This document shows, in pieces, positions 9,499 to 22,455 of a DNA stretch of 64,000 nucleotides (position 1 is the first letter of the stretch; every line of letters starts with the position of its first letter). The notes below the pieces were generated by a model. It had not been told where the DNA came from, ran no database searches, and worked only from the letters and a program-made list of their open reading frames with translations. The position numbers and the translations under genes are program-made. The DNA lies in NCBI RefSeq assembly GCF_003248355.1, contig NZ_QKWY01000001.1, positions 2,252,001 through 2,316,000 on the forward strand. The letters are read 5' to 3'. This stretch comes from Streptomyces sp. AC1-42W. Its GTDB lineage: Bacteria; Actinomycetota; Actinomycetes; Streptomycetales; Streptomycetaceae.

Positions 9499-10002
9499 TC
9501 AGGTGCGGGCGATGTCTGCGAAGGTTGCGTTCGTCAGGGTTGCCAGGTCGTCCGGGGAGAGTTCCACCTCCAGGCCGCGGCGGCCCGCCGACACGCAGAT
9601 CGTGGCGTGGGCTCGGGCCGAGGCGTCCAGGACGGTGGGGAGGCGCTTGCGCTGGCCCAGCGGGGAGATGCCGCCCCGGACGTAGCCCGTGGTGCGTTCC
9701 GCCGCGGCCGGGTCCGCCATCGTGGCGCGCTTGCCGCCGGCCGCCGAGGCCAGCGCCTTGAGGTCCAGGGAGCCGGCGACCGGGACGACCGCGACCGTCA
9801 GCCGGCCGTCCACGTCGGCCACCAGGGTCTTGAAGACACGCTCCGGCGGAACGCCCAGCGCCCGGGACGCCTCCTCGCCGTAGGACGGCGACGCCGGATC
9901 GTGCTCGTAGGCGTGCACGGTGAACGCCGTGCCCGCCGCGGTGAGCGCGACCGTGGCGGGGGTGCCGCCGGACTGGGCCTGCTTCTTCTGCTTCTTCGCC
10001 AC
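9499..10002 (-). CDS. ybaK: Cys-tRNA(Pro) deacylase, YbaK/EbsC family
   Basis: This 167-residue protein matches YbaK, which clears cysteine mischarged onto tRNA-Pro. Family features are the segments FKTLVADVDGRLTVAVVP, KALASAAGGKRATMADP and GGISPLGQRKRLPT, the last holding the conserved Gly-Ser/Gly-Ile-Ser-Pro loop around the active site. A lysine-rich N-terminus MAKKQKKQ precedes the domain. It is the last gene of a minus-strand run, 26 bases after the LON-domain gene. Confidence 0.92.
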   Translation of the reverse strand: MAKKQKKQAQSGGTPATVALTAAGTAFTVHAYEHDPASPSYGEEASRALGVPPERVFKTLVADVDGRLTVAVVPVAGSLDLKALASAAGGKRATMADPAAAERTTGYVRGGISPLGQRKRLPTVLDASARAHATICVSAGRRGLEVELSPDDLATLTNATFADIART

Positions 10003-10028
10003 GGGCGGGCTCTCTCCGGGTCGCGCGG

Positions 10029-10772
10029 TCAGTTGGGGTGCGTCGGGGCGACGGTCAGGTCCACCGCCGGGAGCGACGGCAGATGCCGGATGACCGCGGT
10101 CTCCGAGCGCAGCAGCCGCAGTTCCTCGCGGAGCCGGGTCGCGGTGTCCGGGGCCTGGAGGAGGCGCTGTTTCGCGGGGATGTCCAGGACCACCGTCGAG
10201 GCGACCAGGTAGGAGACGACCGACGGGTCGTCCGGCAGGTCCGCACCCGTGGTCAGCGTGCGCTCGCTCGCACCGGCCAGCCGCTTCTGGTAGCCGCGGA
10301 AGGCCCGCAGGACGCCCTCCGCGAGGGGGCCCGCCTCGTCGCCCGGGTCCTCCTGGAGCTCCTCCACCTCGGCCATCAGGAACGGGCCGCTCGCGTCCAC
10401 GGACAACAGCCGGACCCGGGTCGTACCGGTGGCCAGGACCTCGAAGCTGCCGTCCGCGCGCTCCCGCACGGTCGCCGCGTCGGCGACGCAGCCCACCCGG
10501 TGCAGGGCCTGCAGGGGGTCCGGGCCGAAGCCGTCCGCCGGGCCGCGCTCGACGGGCGCGCGCACCGCCTCCGGCATGCCCAGCCCGGTCACGGCGGTCT
10601 CCCGGCCGTCCCGGATGGCGACCACGGCGAACCGGCGCGGTTCGTCCTCGTCGAGGGTGAGGAGCTCACGCATCATGGCGCGATATCGCTCCTCGAAGAC
10701 GTTCAGGGGCAGCACGAGGCCCGGGAACAGCACCGCGTTCAGCGGGAACAGGGGCAGGCGAGCGGTGGTCAC
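10029..10772 (-). CDS. LON peptidase substrate-binding domain protein
   Basis: This 247-residue protein consists of the N-terminal (substrate-recognition) domain of Lon protease without ATPase or protease domains. PLFPLNAVLFPGLVLPLNVFEERYR near the start is diagnostic. A GTG at 10772 begins VTTARLPLFP; a TTG at 10781, overlapping the upstream stop, is possible but less likely. It follows the TPR-like gene by five bases, so the two are coupled. The role is unknown; free-standing LON domains are thought to bind proteins or RNA. Confidence 0.9.
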   Translation of the reverse strand: MTTARLPLFPLNAVLFPGLVLPLNVFEERYRAMMRELLTLDEDEPRRFAVVAIRDGRETAVTGLGMPEAVRAPVERGPADGFGPDPLQALHRVGCVADAATVRERADGSFEVLATGTTRVRLLSVDASGPFLMAEVEELQEDPGDEAGPLAEGVLRAFRGYQKRLAGASERTLTTGADLPDDPSVVSYLVASTVVLDIPAKQRLLQAPDTATRLREELRLLRSETAVIRHLPSLPAVDLTVAPTHPN

Positions 10773-10777
10773 AGCGG

Positions 10778-11815
10778 TCAAGCGTAATGGCCGCGCGCCC
10801 GTCCCCGTCCGGCGCCGTGGCGCAGAGGCGTCGCCGAGGCCACCCGCAGCCGTGCGCTCTCCCGCGCGTCCAGGAACCGGCCCAGCGGATCGCCGGACAC
10901 CGACGCCCACGGGAACGACGCCGCGTGCGGCCCGATCCGGCGGAACTGCTCCAGCGCCTCGCCCCACCGGCCCCGTACCACCAGGACGTACGCGAGCAGA
11001 TTGCGGACCTCGGCAGGCCACGGGTCGCCGGGGGCGAACGAGGCCGACAGGGAGATCGCCAGGTCCGCCGCCGAGTCGATCCGCTCCACCTGCACCGAGG
11101 ACGAACGGGTGCCCGCCCCCTCGGAGATCATCGCGAACGCGGCCCGCAGCGGCAGCGCCCGCACCAGCGAGCCGGCCGCCGAGTCGTGGGCGGCCCGCTC
11201 GGCGAAGTCGAAGCACTCGCGGTGCGAGCCGTACCAGGCGGCCGACAGGTACTGGAGGGCGGCGACATGGCAGCCGTAGTGGTGCGTCGAGCGCCGCAGC
11301 GCCTGCTCCCACAGCGCCTCGAAGGTGGTGTGCGTGGCCTGGGTGCCCCGCGCGTGGTCCAGCGCGAGGCGCCAGGGCACCGGGTCGCGGGGATCGCCGG
11401 CCGCGGCGGCCGTGATCAGCGGGCCCACCTCGCGCAGCTGCTCCGCGCGGGCGGGCGACTCCCAGGCGTGGTCGACGGCGAGCTGTGCCTTGACGAGCAG
11501 GGCGTCGGGGTCGCGCGGGGCGGCGGTCAGCCACTCCGCGAGCCAGCCGCCCCGGTTGCGGGCGAAGGCGACGAGCCGCCGCAGATAGCGGTCCCGGCGC
11601 TCCCACTCGGCCCCTTCCCTGGTGGCCGCGAGGAGTTTCGCGGCCGGTCCGTACTCCCCGGCGGCGGCGGCCACCAGCGCGGGGGAGAGCCATTCGTCGG
11701 GGGCGTCGAGCAGCACCGTGTGATCGGCGGACAGCCCGGTGGAGAGCACCGGGGAGTGCCGGATCACGCGCGCGGTTCGGAGCAGGGCGCTGAGGAAAGG
11801 CATGGTGCAGACCAT
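10778..11815 (-). CDS. Conserved hypothetical protein with TPR-like helical repeats
   Basis: This 345-residue soluble protein is made of Ala- and Arg-rich helices with spacing similar to tetratricopeptide repeats, for example around AALQYLSAAWYGSHRECFDFAERA. No catalytic motif is visible. Starts at 11815 (MVCTMPFL) or 11803 (MPFL) are both possible; neither has a clear Shine-Dalgarno sequence. It heads the run TPR-like protein - LON domain - YbaK. It is conserved in Streptomyces from memory, without a known function. Confidence 0.78.
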   Translation of the reverse strand: MVCTMPFLSALLRTARVIRHSPVLSTGLSADHTVLLDAPDEWLSPALVAAAAGEYGPAAKLLAATREGAEWERRDRYLRRLVAFARNRGGWLAEWLTAAPRDPDALLVKAQLAVDHAWESPARAEQLREVGPLITAAAAGDPRDPVPWRLALDHARGTQATHTTFEALWEQALRRSTHHYGCHVAALQYLSAAWYGSHRECFDFAERAAHDSAAGSLVRALPLRAAFAMISEGAGTRSSSVQVERIDSAADLAISLSASFAPGDPWPAEVRNLLAYVLVVRGRWGEALEQFRRIGPHAASFPWASVSGDPLGRFLDARESARLRVASATPLRHGAGRGRARGHYA

Positions 11816-11999
11816 TGAAAGCGCAGGTGGGAGCCGCGCCAAGGGGAGTGCTGTGAAGTTTTGGTGCTGAGTGGACGCACTGTCAGGACCATGGTCAAGG
11901 AGAAGTAAAGGAACACGCGGATTGTGGCTGATTCTCTACGGTCCTGGGCAGAAGGCCCGTGAACTGTCCCGGCGGTGCCGGGCCCCCGGACGGCCCGCC

Positions 12000-12020
12000 G
12001 TACCGGGGCGGTCCCGGTAC
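12000..12020 (-). terminator. Hairpin after the beta-helix membrane-protein gene
   Basis: A perfect 8-bp stem, GTACCGGG and CCCGGTAC with a five-base loop, lies 18 bases past the stop of the minus-strand gene that ends at 12038. There is no T-tract on the minus strand, so termination strength is uncertain. Confidence 0.5.
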
Positions 12021-12037
12021 GCGTCGGGCCGGCCGGT

Positions 12038-13639
12038 TCAGCCGCGGCGCAGCAGCCGGGAGGCGCCCGCCGCGACCGTGGTGGCCAGTATCCAACCCAG
12101 CAGGATCAGCGCGGCGGCCATCCACTGCCAGCCGCCCTCCATCCGCCAGTAGCCGTCCTGGCCGAGGTCGATCACCGGGATGAGCAGATCCAGCGCGTAC
12201 AGCGCCGCGTTCCACCGGGGATGCTCGTCGCCCTTGATCGCGGCCGGGTCGTACCGCGAGAACGCCAGCGTGCCCGCCGCCCACAGCACCGCCATCCACA
12301 CCGCGGCCCGCCCCGGCCGGTAGCCGTACGCCACCGTCCAGTCCTGGAGGTAGCCCCAGAGCTTCCCGGCCGGCGGCAGGGTCTCCCGGCGGCGGCGCTG
12401 CTTGGCGAGCAGCACCTCCCGCGCGTCCGCGTCCTCGCCGCTGTTGCGGAGCACCGCCGCCAGCCGCTCGTACGGCTCCGGCACGTACTCCGGGGTCGCC
12501 GCCGCCACCCACTCCAGGCGCCGGGACAGCGGGAAGTGCCCGTACGGGACGAGGTTCTCGTACACGAACCCGCCCATCGCCAGACCGCCGGGGCCCGGCC
12601 AGCTCGTCGAGACGTCGATCAGCGTGACCACCTTCGCCCCGTTGAGCACCACCCGGCCGTGCACTGGGCGCTCGGGGTTGAACCGCAGCTCCGGCGTCAC
12701 CGTCCGGCGCAGCGACAGCTCCTCGTGCGCGTCGAGCACGAACACCGCCTTGTGCAGGTCCACCGCGTCCCCGAACCTGCCGTCGTCCAGCCGCACCCCG
12801 CCCCGGCAGCGGAACACCTGCGAACGGGTGCCGCGGGCCGGGGTCGGCGAGGTGGCGATGCCGTACGGGGGAGTGGTGCCCTGGAAGCCCGTGTCCAGGC
12901 TGACCCACGCCTCGCTCATGTACAGCGTCCGCTCGACGCTGAGCTGCGGGGCGTTCAGCGCGCGGCGGCCCCGCACCGCGCGCAGCCGGCTGCCGCGCAG
13001 GCTCAGCGAACCGCCCACCTTCGCGCCGCGCAGACTCAGCTCCCCGAGCATGTCCACCATCTCGGCCTGGAGGTCCTGGGCGACCGTGAGCCCGTCCCCG
13101 AGCAGCGCCCGCCCCTGCCGGTCCGGGCCCACCTCGATCTGGCTGACCAGCAGGTCCGTACCGATCTGGGCGTCCGTGAGCCGGATGCCGCGCTCCACCC
13201 GGCAGCGCGGCAGATGCAGATCGCCCTCCGTGCGCAGCCGGGCCGCCTCCAGGCGGGGCACCGCGCACCCCACCAGCCGCAGCGTCGTGAAGTGGCACTC
13301 GGGGAACGCCACCTCCTCGTCGAACCGGCAGCCCGTCAGCTCCACATAGGGATCGACGCGCCCGCCCGCCAGGTCCAGCTTTCCCGTGATCCGTACGCCC
13401 CAGAGCTTGAGCGCCGTCACCCGGCCGGGACGGGCCGCCGGGCCGCTCAGCAGGAGCCGGGCGACCATCCGGGCCGCCACACTGCGCTCGGGGCCCCACT
13501 CGTGCGGGGCGAAGGGATCGTCCAGGACCCGGTCGCGGGTCCGTAGGTCGTAGGTCGTGCCGTTCCGGAAGGACTGCCACATGCCCAGCTCCGCCGCGCT
13601 GAGGCCGTCCGGGAGATCCTCGTCGTGCAGCTCCGTCAC
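12038..13639 (-). CDS. Beta-helix-like membrane protein (often labelled membrane-associated oxidoreductase)
   Basis: This 533-residue protein is usually annotated as a membrane-associated oxidoreductase, but I see no Rossmann, flavin or iron-sulfur motif. Residues about 60-330 instead show repeating short strands (for example [32 protein letters not shown]) that look like a pentapeptide-type right-handed beta-helix. The last 110 residues hold two or three membrane spans. GTG at 13639 follows AAAGGGG at good spacing. It diverges from hisD. The function is unknown and the oxidoreductase label should be treated with caution. Confidence 0.82.
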   Translation of the reverse strand: MTELHDEDLPDGLSAAELGMWQSFRNGTTYDLRTRDRVLDDPFAPHEWGPERSVAARMVARLLLSGPAARPGRVTALKLWGVRITGKLDLAGGRVDPYVELTGCRFDEEVAFPECHFTTLRLVGCAVPRLEAARLRTEGDLHLPRCRVERGIRLTDAQIGTDLLVSQIEVGPDRQGRALLGDGLTVAQDLQAEMVDMLGELSLRGAKVGGSLSLRGSRLRAVRGRRALNAPQLSVERTLYMSEAWVSLDTGFQGTTPPYGIATSPTPARGTRSQVFRCRGGVRLDDGRFGDAVDLHKAVFVLDAHEELSLRRTVTPELRFNPERPVHGRVVLNGAKVVTLIDVSTSWPGPGGLAMGGFVYENLVPYGHFPLSRRLEWVAAATPEYVPEPYERLAAVLRNSGEDADAREVLLAKQRRRRETLPPAGKLWGYLQDWTVAYGYRPGRAAVWMAVLWAAGTLAFSRYDPAAIKGDEHPRWNAALYALDLLIPVIDLGQDGYWRMEGGWQWMAAALILLGWILATTVAAGASRLLRRG

Positions 13640-13701
13640 CGGTGCCCCTTTCGTTCGGAGGCGTGATCCCGTTATTCCCTCTGAGTGACCGGATGAACGC
13701 A

Positions 13702-16836
<3,135 letters not shown>

Positions 16837-16840
<4 letters not shown>

Positions 16841-17004
16841 CCGGCCTGAGCACCATCCTGATCGTCGTCGGCCTGTTCCTGGCCGGCGGGGTCTACTCCT
16901 TCTCCAAGCAGGGCATGCCCAAGGGCGTCATCGTGCTGCTCTCCCTCGCCTCGCTGATGTGCCTGGTGGCGGGCGTCCTGCGCATCCAAGGCATCTGGGA
17001 CTAG
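16837..17004 (+). CDS. Small two-helix membrane protein within the his operon
   Basis: This 55-residue protein starts by a GTGA overlap with hisB and ends 17 bases before hisH. It has two hydrophobic segments (about residues 4-21 and 27-47) separated by the short turn SKQGMPKG, leaving a very short tail RIQGIWD. The strict coupling shows it is translated with the histidine enzymes. I know it as a conserved hypothetical protein of Streptomyces his operons; no function is known. Confidence 0.85.
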
Positions 17005-17021
17005 GAAGCGGCGAACGACAC

Positions 17022-17663
17022 GTGGATACGAAGAAGAAGGTCGTCGTCTTCGACTACGGCTTCGGCAACGTCCGCTCCGCCGAACGCGCCCTCGCCCACG
17101 TCGGCGCGGACGTCGAGATCACCCGCGACTTCGACACGGCGATGAACGCCGACGGGCTGCTGGTGCCCGGCGTCGGCGCGTTCTCCGCCTGCATGCAGGG
17201 GCTCCGGAAGGCGCGCGGCGAGTGGATCATCGGCCGCAGGCTGGCCGGCGGACGCCCCGTCATGGGCATCTGCGTCGGCATGCAGATCCTGTTCGAGCGC
17301 GGCATCGAGCACGGCGTGGAGACCGAAGGACTCGACGAGTGGCCCGGCACCGTCGGCCCGCTGAAGGCCGACGTCGTCCCGCACATGGGCTGGAACACCG
17401 TCGAAGCCCCCGAGGATTCCCAGCTGTTCGCCGGACTCGGCCCCGAGGCCCGGTACTACTTCGTGCACTCCTACGCGGCGCACGACTGGAACCTCGAAGT
17501 CACCAACGCCAAGATCCGTGCCCCCGGGGTCACCTGGGCCACGCACGGCGAACGGTTCGTGGCCGCCGTGGAGAACGGCGCGCTGTGGGCCACCCAGTTC
17601 CACCCCGAGAAGTCCGGCGATGCCGGCGCCCAGCTGCTGACCAACTGGATCGAGACGCTGTAA
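17022..17663 (+). CDS. hisH: Imidazole glycerol phosphate synthase, glutaminase subunit
   Basis: HisH (213 residues) releases ammonia from glutamine and channels it to HisF. The class-I amidotransferase triad is visible: the nucleophilic cysteine in MGICVGMQ, and histidine and glutamate in [16 protein letters not shown] is the typical N-terminus. GTG at 17022 is about 13 bases after GGAAG. The stop overlaps the priA start by one base (TAATG). Confidence 0.97.
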   Translation: MDTKKKVVVFDYGFGNVRSAERALAHVGADVEITRDFDTAMNADGLLVPGVGAFSACMQGLRKARGEWIIGRRLAGGRPVMGICVGMQILFERGIEHGVETEGLDEWPGTVGPLKADVVPHMGWNTVEAPEDSQLFAGLGPEARYYFVHSYAAHDWNLEVTNAKIRAPGVTWATHGERFVAAVENGALWATQFHPEKSGDAGAQLLTNWIETL

Positions 17664-18388
17664 TGCCGAAGCTTGAACTGCTCCCCGCCGTAGACGTCCG
17701 CGACGGCCAGGCGGTCCGCCTGGTGCACGGCGAGTCCGGCTCCGAGACCTCCTACGGCTCCCCGCTGGAGGCCGCGCTCGCCTGGCAGCGGGCCGGCGCC
17801 GAGTGGCTGCACCTGGTCGATCTGGACGCCGCCTTCGGCACCGGGGACAACCGCACCCTCATCGCCGAGGTGGCCGGAGCCATGGACATCAAGGTCGAGC
17901 TGTCCGGCGGCATCCGCGACGACGCCTCGCTCGCCGCCGCCCTCGCCACCGGCTGCCGCCGGGTCAACCTCGGCACCGCGGCCCTGGAGACCCCGGAATG
18001 GGTCGCCAAGGTCATCGCCGAGCACGGCGACAAGATCGCCGTCGGCCTCGACGTACGCGGCACCACACTGCGCGGCCGCGGCTGGACCCGCGACGGCGGC
18101 GACCTCTACGAGACGCTGGCCCGCCTCGACGCCGAGGGCTGCGCCCGCTACGTCGTCACCGACATCGCCAAGGACGGCACCCTCCAGGGCCCCAACCTGG
18201 AACTCCTGAAGAACGTCTGCGCCGCCACCGACAAGCCCGTCGTCGCCTCCGGCGGCGTCTCCTCGCTGGACGACCTGCGGGCCATCGCCTCGCTCGTCCC
18301 GGCGGGCGTCGAGGGCGCGATCGTCGGCAAGGCCCTGTACGCGAAGGCGTTCACCCTCGAAGAGGCGCTGGAGGCGGTCTCCGCATGA
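17663..18388 (+). CDS. priA: Bifunctional phosphoribosyl isomerase (HisA and TrpF activities)
   Basis: PriA isomerises both ProFAR (histidine pathway) and phosphoribosyl anthranilate (tryptophan pathway) in actinobacteria. The 241-residue (beta/alpha)8 barrel has the catalytic Asp11 (PAVDVRDG), Asp130 (GLDVRG) and Asp171 (AKDGT). The assignment as PriA and not plain HisA rests on lineage, on the actinobacterial sequence type, and on the lack of trpF between trpC and trpB in this window. It is coupled to hisH and ridA. Symbol hisA is also in use. Confidence 0.95.
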   Translation: MPKLELLPAVDVRDGQAVRLVHGESGSETSYGSPLEAALAWQRAGAEWLHLVDLDAAFGTGDNRTLIAEVAGAMDIKVELSGGIRDDASLAAALATGCRRVNLGTAALETPEWVAKVIAEHGDKIAVGLDVRGTTLRGRGWTRDGGDLYETLARLDAEGCARYVVTDIAKDGTLQGPNLELLKNVCAATDKPVVASGGVSSLDDLRAIASLVPAGVEGAIVGKALYAKAFTLEEALEAVSA

Positions 18389-18789
18389 CCGGACCCGCAT
18401 CCGTGCGCCGGGTCTCCTCCGGCGCCCCCTGGGAGGAGAGGTTCGGCTACTCCCGCGCCGTCCGGCTTCCGGGCGGCCTGGCCCTGGTCTCCGGCTGCAC
18501 CTCCGTGGTGGACGGCGAGATCGCCGCGGGCGGCCCGTACGAGCAGACCGTCAACGCCTTCGAGGTCGCGTTCCGGGCCCTGGCGGAACTGGGCCTGGGC
18601 CGCGAGGACGTCGTCCGCACCCGGATGTACGTCATGCACGCCCGCGACACGGACGAGGTCGGCCGCGCCCACAAGGAGCTGTTCGACGCCGTCCGCCCCG
18701 CCGCGACCATGGTCGTGGTCTCCGGCTTCGTCGACCCGAGCCTGGTCGTCGAGGTCGAGGTCGAGGCCTACCGGGCGGAGGAGCGATGA
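18385..18789 (+). CDS. RidA family enamine/imine deaminase-like protein
   Basis: This 134-residue Rid-superfamily protein is coupled by ATGA to priA and by ATGA to hisF. It has the family segments [31 protein letters not shown] and EVEVEAYR; the arginine of the first segment aligns with the conserved substrate-binding arginine of RidA. Rid proteins hydrolyse reactive enamines and imines made by PLP enzymes, so a protective role next to the PLP enzyme HisC is reasonable but unproven. Confidence 0.88.
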   Translation: MTGPASVRRVSSGAPWEERFGYSRAVRLPGGLALVSGCTSVVDGEIAAGGPYEQTVNAFEVAFRALAELGLGREDVVRTRMYVMHARDTDEVGRAHKELFDAVRPAATMVVVSGFVDPSLVVEVEVEAYRAEER

Positions 18790-19541
18790 CCCTCGCGGTA
18801 CGCGTCATCCCCTGCCTCGACGTGGACAACGGCCGGGTCGTCAAGGGCGTCAACTTCAAGAACCTGCGCGACGCGGGCGACCCCGTCGAGATGGCCGAGC
18901 TGTACGACGCCGAGGGCGCCGACGAGCTGACCTTCCTGGACATCACCGCCTCCAGCGGCGACCGCGAGACCACCTACGACGTGGTGCGCCGCACCGCCGA
19001 GCAGGTGTTCATCCCGCTCACCGTGGGCGGCGGCGTCCGCACCCCGCAGGACGTCGACAAGCTGCTGCGGGCCGGCGCGGACAAGGTCGGCGTCAACACC
19101 GCGGCCATCGCCCGCCCCGAGCTGATCCGGGAGATCGCCGAGCGGTTCGGCCGCCAGGTCCTGGTCCTCTCGGTGGACGCCCGGCGCACCCCCGAAGGCA
19201 CCTTCGAGGTCACCACGCACGGCGGCCGCCGGGGCACCGGCATCGACGCCGTCGAGTGGGCGCACCGGGCCGCCGAACTGGGCGCGGGCGAGATCCTGCT
19301 CAACTCGATGGACGCCGACGGCACGAAGGACGGCTACGACACCGAGATGATCGCCGCCGTCCGCAAGCACGTCAGGGTGCCCGTCATCGCCTCCGGCGGC
19401 GCGGGCCGGCTCGCCGACTTCGCCCCCGCCGTGGACGCCGGGGCCGACGCCGTCCTGGCCGCGTCCGTCTTCCACTTCGGCGATCTGCGCATCTCCGAGG
19501 TCAAGGGCGCGCTCGCGGAAGCCGGACACCCGGTGCGCTGA
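18786..19541 (+). CDS. hisF: Imidazole glycerol phosphate synthase, cyclase subunit
   Basis: HisF (251 residues) is the barrel partner of HisH that forms IGP and [20 protein letters not shown] at the N-terminus, the repeat of phosphate-binding motifs GGGVRT and ASGGAG, and AASVFHFG near the end are diagnostic. It is the last gene of the coupled his run and is followed by a strong terminator. Confidence 0.97.
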   Translation: MTLAVRVIPCLDVDNGRVVKGVNFKNLRDAGDPVEMAELYDAEGADELTFLDITASSGDRETTYDVVRRTAEQVFIPLTVGGGVRTPQDVDKLLRAGADKVGVNTAAIARPELIREIAERFGRQVLVLSVDARRTPEGTFEVTTHGGRRGTGIDAVEWAHRAAELGAGEILLNSMDADGTKDGYDTEMIAAVRKHVRVPVIASGGAGRLADFAPAVDAGADAVLAASVFHFGDLRISEVKGALAEAGHPVR

Positions 19542-19565
19542 CCGGCCCTTCGTACGCGTGCACCA

Positions 19566-19601
19566 CCAGGGGGCGCCCTCCACCGGGAGGGCGCCCCCTG
19601 G
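19566..19601. terminator. Bidirectional terminator between hisF and the convergent gene
   Basis: A 16-bp perfect stem, CCAGGGGGCGCCCTCC against GGAGGGCGCCCCCTGG with loop ACCG, lies 24 bases after the hisF stop and ends 36 bases from the stop of the convergent gene. No T-tract is present. Confidence 0.75.
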
Positions 19602-19637
19602 CATGCCCCGCCCGGCCGGGGCGGGCGCGTGCACCGG

Positions 19638-20270
19638 CTACATGCCCAGCTTCGCCGTCGTCATCCGGCCGATCGCGTCCGGCTCGCCCTCCAGCTCCAC
19701 CCGCGCCGCCTCCTGCCGCCCGAACGCGAACAGCAGCAGCTCGCCCGGCTCACCGGTCACCGTCACCACCGGCGCCCCCCGGTGCGCCACCGCGGTCTGC
19801 CCGTCCGGGCGGCGCAGCACCAGCCCCACGGGCGCCTTCCGGCCCAGCATCCGCGCCGCCTTCTCCGTACGCGACCACAGCACGTCCGAGAAGACCGGGT
19901 CCAGCTCACGGGGCGACCAGTCCGGCTGCGCCCGGCGCACGTCCTCCGCGTGCACATAGAACTCCACCGTGTTCGCCGCCTCGTCCACCTGCTTCAGGCC
20001 GAACGGCGACATCCGGGGCGGGCCCGTACGGATGAGCTGGATCAGCTCCTCGTACGGCTTCGCCGTGAACTCGGCCATCACCCGGTCCCGGCGGCCCTTC
20101 AACGGCCCGATGACGAGCCCGGCCGCCGCGTCCGGCCGCCGCTCGCGCACCACCACATGGGCCGCGAGATCACGGGCCGTCCAGCCCTGGCACAGCGTCG
20201 GGGCATGCGGACCCGCCGCCTCCAACAGGTCGGCGAGCAGAAGACGTTCGCGCTTGGCATGGGTCGACAT
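19638..20270 (-). CDS. TIGR03085 family metal-binding protein (DinB-like fold)
   Basis: This 210-residue protein matches the actinobacterial TIGR03085 family, related to mycothiol-dependent maleylpyruvate isomerases of the DinB/YfiT fold. [25 protein letters not shown] at the N-terminus and [14 protein letters not shown] in the middle carry the histidines expected to bind metal. ATG at 20270 begins [11 protein letters not shown]. It interrupts the his region on the opposite strand, separating hisF from hisI. The substrate is unknown. Confidence 0.85.
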   Translation of the reverse strand: MSTHAKRERLLLADLLEAAGPHAPTLCQGWTARDLAAHVVVRERRPDAAAGLVIGPLKGRRDRVMAEFTAKPYEELIQLIRTGPPRMSPFGLKQVDEAANTVEFYVHAEDVRRAQPDWSPRELDPVFSDVLWSRTEKAARMLGRKAPVGLVLRRPDGQTAVAHRGAPVVTVTGEPGELLLFAFGRQEAARVELEGEPDAIGRMTTAKLGM

Positions 20271-20355
20271 GCCCGCCAGCGTACGACCGCCGCCGCCCGT
20301 CCGCCCAGTGGACGCACCTCCGGACACCCCGCGCCACCACGGCACAATGGTCCCC

Positions 20356-20805
20356 ATGACCAGCACGCCCCCGCCCGGCACCCCCCGCACCGCCAGCGAC
20401 CTCGATCCGGCCGTCGCCGCCCGCCTCAAGCGCGGCGCCGACGGGCTGGTCCCGGCCATCGCCCAGCAGTACGACACCGGCGAGGTACTGATGCTCGGCT
20501 GGATGGACGACGAGGCGCTGCACCGCACCCTCACCACCGGCCGCTGCACCTACTGGTCGCGCAGCCGCCAGGAGTACTGGGTCAAGGGCGACACCTCCGG
20601 CCACATCCAGCTGGTCAAGTCCGTCGCCCTCGACTGCGACGCCGACACCGTCCTCGTCAGGGTCGACCAGACCGGCGCCGCCTGCCACACCGGCGCCCGC
20701 ACCTGCTTCGACGACGACGTCCTCCTCCTCGGGGGTGTCCGACCGGTCAGGGACGGGTCCGCGACGCCTGGCACGGCACCTCGCCGCGTTGCCGAAACGC
20801 CCTGA
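20356..20805 (+). CDS. hisI: Phosphoribosyl-AMP cyclohydrolase
   Basis: HisI opens the purine ring of PR-AMP in the third step of histidine synthesis. The zinc- and magnesium-binding segments [21 protein letters not shown] and RTCF, and the motif [14 protein letters not shown], are present. ATG at 20356 gives 149 residues, with an N-terminal tail of about 20 residues and a C-terminal stretch after DDDVLLLGG (about 22 residues) that looks unconserved. It lacks the HisE domain found in enterobacterial HisIE. It stands about 100 bases before trpE. Confidence 0.95.
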   Translation: MTSTPPPGTPRTASDLDPAVAARLKRGADGLVPAIAQQYDTGEVLMLGWMDDEALHRTLTTGRCTYWSRSRQEYWVKGDTSGHIQLVKSVALDCDADTVLVRVDQTGAACHTGARTCFDDDVLLLGGVRPVRDGSATPGTAPRRVAETP

Positions 20806-20913
20806 TCGCTCCGCGATGAGGACGTCCCGGCGCCTTGCGATGCACCGCACCAGACGCCGCGGCCTGTCCGCCCCTGACCGGCCGGACACCCCCAGGCAGT
20901 AGGGTCTGCGGCC

Positions 20914-22401
20914 ATGGACCTCGACACCTTCCGCAAGCTGGCCGTCGACCGGCGCGTCATCCCCGTCACCCGCCGCCTCCTCGCGGACGGCGACACCCCG
21001 GTCGGCCTCTACCGCAAGCTCGCGGGCGAGCGCACCGGCACCTTCCTCCTCGAATCCGCGGAGAACGGCCGCACCTGGTCGCGCTACTCCTTCATCGGCG
21101 TACGCAGCGCCGCCACGCTCACCACCCGCGACGGCGAGGCCCACTGGCTCGGCACCCCGCCCGTCGGCGTCCCCGTCGACGGCGACCCGCTGCACGCCCT
21201 GCGCGCCACCATCGAGGCCCTGCACACCCCGCACGACCGCGAGACCGGCCTGCCGCCCTTCACCGGAGGCATGGTCGGCTACCTCGGCTACGACATCGTG
21301 CGCCGCCTGGAGAAGATCGGCGACAGCGCCCGCGACGACCTCGCGCTCCCCGAGCTGACCATGCTGCTCACCTCCGACCTGGCGGTCCTGGACCACTGGG
21401 ACGGCAGCGTCCTGCTCATCGCCAACGCCATCAACCACAACGACCTGGCCACCGGCGTGGACGAGGCGTACGCCGACGCCGTCGCCCGCCTCGACGCCAT
21501 GGAACGCGACCTGCGCCGCCCCGTCGAGAACGCCCCCGCCACCCTGCCGCCCTCCGAACTCCCCCCGTACACCGCGCTCTGGGGCGGCCCCGCCTACCAG
21601 GACGCCGTCGAGGACGTGAAGGAGCGCATCCGGGCCGGCGAGGCCTTCCAGGTCGTCCCCTCGCAGCGCTTCGAGACCCCGTGCACGGCGAGCGCCCTGG
21701 ACGTCTACCGGGTGCTGCGCGCCACCAACCCCTCGCCGTACATGTACCTCTTCCGGTTCGACGGCTTCGACGTCGCCGGCTCCAGCCCCGAGGCCCTGGT
21801 CAAGGTCGAGGACGGCCGGGCCATGGTCCACCCCATCGCCGGCACCCGGCACCGCGGCGCCACCCCGCAGGAGGACCAGGCCCTCGCCGAGGAACTCCTC
21901 GCCGACCCCAAGGAACGCGCCGAGCACCTGATGCTCGTCGACCTCGGCCGCAACGACCTGGGCCGCGTCTGCGAACCGGGCAGCGTCGAGGTCGTCGACT
22001 TCATGTCCATCGAGCGCTACTCCCACGTCATGCACATCGTGTCCACGGTCACCGGCCGGGTCGCCGAGGGCCGCACCGCCTTCGACGTGCTGACCGCCTG
22101 CTTCCCCGCCGGCACCCTCTCCGGCGCCCCCAAGCCCCGCGCCCTCCAGATCATCGAGGAACTGGAACCCACCCGCCGCGGCCTGTACGGCGGCTGCGTC
22201 GGCTACCTCGACTTCGCCGGGGACTCCGACACCGCCATCGCCATCCGCACCGCCCTGCTGCGCGACGGCACCGCCTACGTCCAGGCCGGCGCGGGCGTCG
22301 TCGCCGACTCCGACCCGGCCGCCGAGGACACCGAGTGCCGCAACAAGGCCGCGGCCGTCCTGCGCGCCGTCCACACCGCCAACCGGCTGGGCGGCGCCTG
22401 A
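20914..22401 (+). CDS. trpE: Anthranilate synthase component I
   Basis: TrpE makes anthranilate from chorismate using ammonia from TrpG. The 495-residue protein shows the N-terminal tryptophan-sensing segment [17 protein letters not shown] and the chorismate-binding domain motifs [36 protein letters not shown] and [17 protein letters not shown] at 20900-20905 lies nine bases before the ATG, which would give an almost leaderless mRNA, too short for attenuation. No trpG is adjacent. Confidence 0.96.
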   Translation: MDLDTFRKLAVDRRVIPVTRRLLADGDTPVGLYRKLAGERTGTFLLESAENGRTWSRYSFIGVRSAATLTTRDGEAHWLGTPPVGVPVDGDPLHALRATIEALHTPHDRETGLPPFTGGMVGYLGYDIVRRLEKIGDSARDDLALPELTMLLTSDLAVLDHWDGSVLLIANAINHNDLATGVDEAYADAVARLDAMERDLRRPVENAPATLPPSELPPYTALWGGPAYQDAVEDVKERIRAGEAFQVVPSQRFETPCTASALDVYRVLRATNPSPYMYLFRFDGFDVAGSSPEALVKVEDGRAMVHPIAGTRHRGATPQEDQALAEELLADPKERAEHLMLVDLGRNDLGRVCEPGSVEVVDFMSIERYSHVMHIVSTVTGRVAEGRTAFDVLTACFPAGTLSGAPKPRALQIIEELEPTRRGLYGGCVGYLDFAGDSDTAIAIRTALLRDGTAYVQAGAGVVADSDPAAEDTECRNKAAAVLRAVHTANRLGGA

Positions 22402-22455
22402 CCTGCCCCGCCCCGCCGAGGGGCGCGGTGGGGCGTTCGGGGCCGGTGAGGGATA

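Noticed and set aside
20816..20902. A 28-codon ORF just before trpE as a trp leader peptide
   Set aside because: It has no tryptophan codon and would lie mostly upstream of the predicted trpE promoter, so it cannot act as an attenuator.
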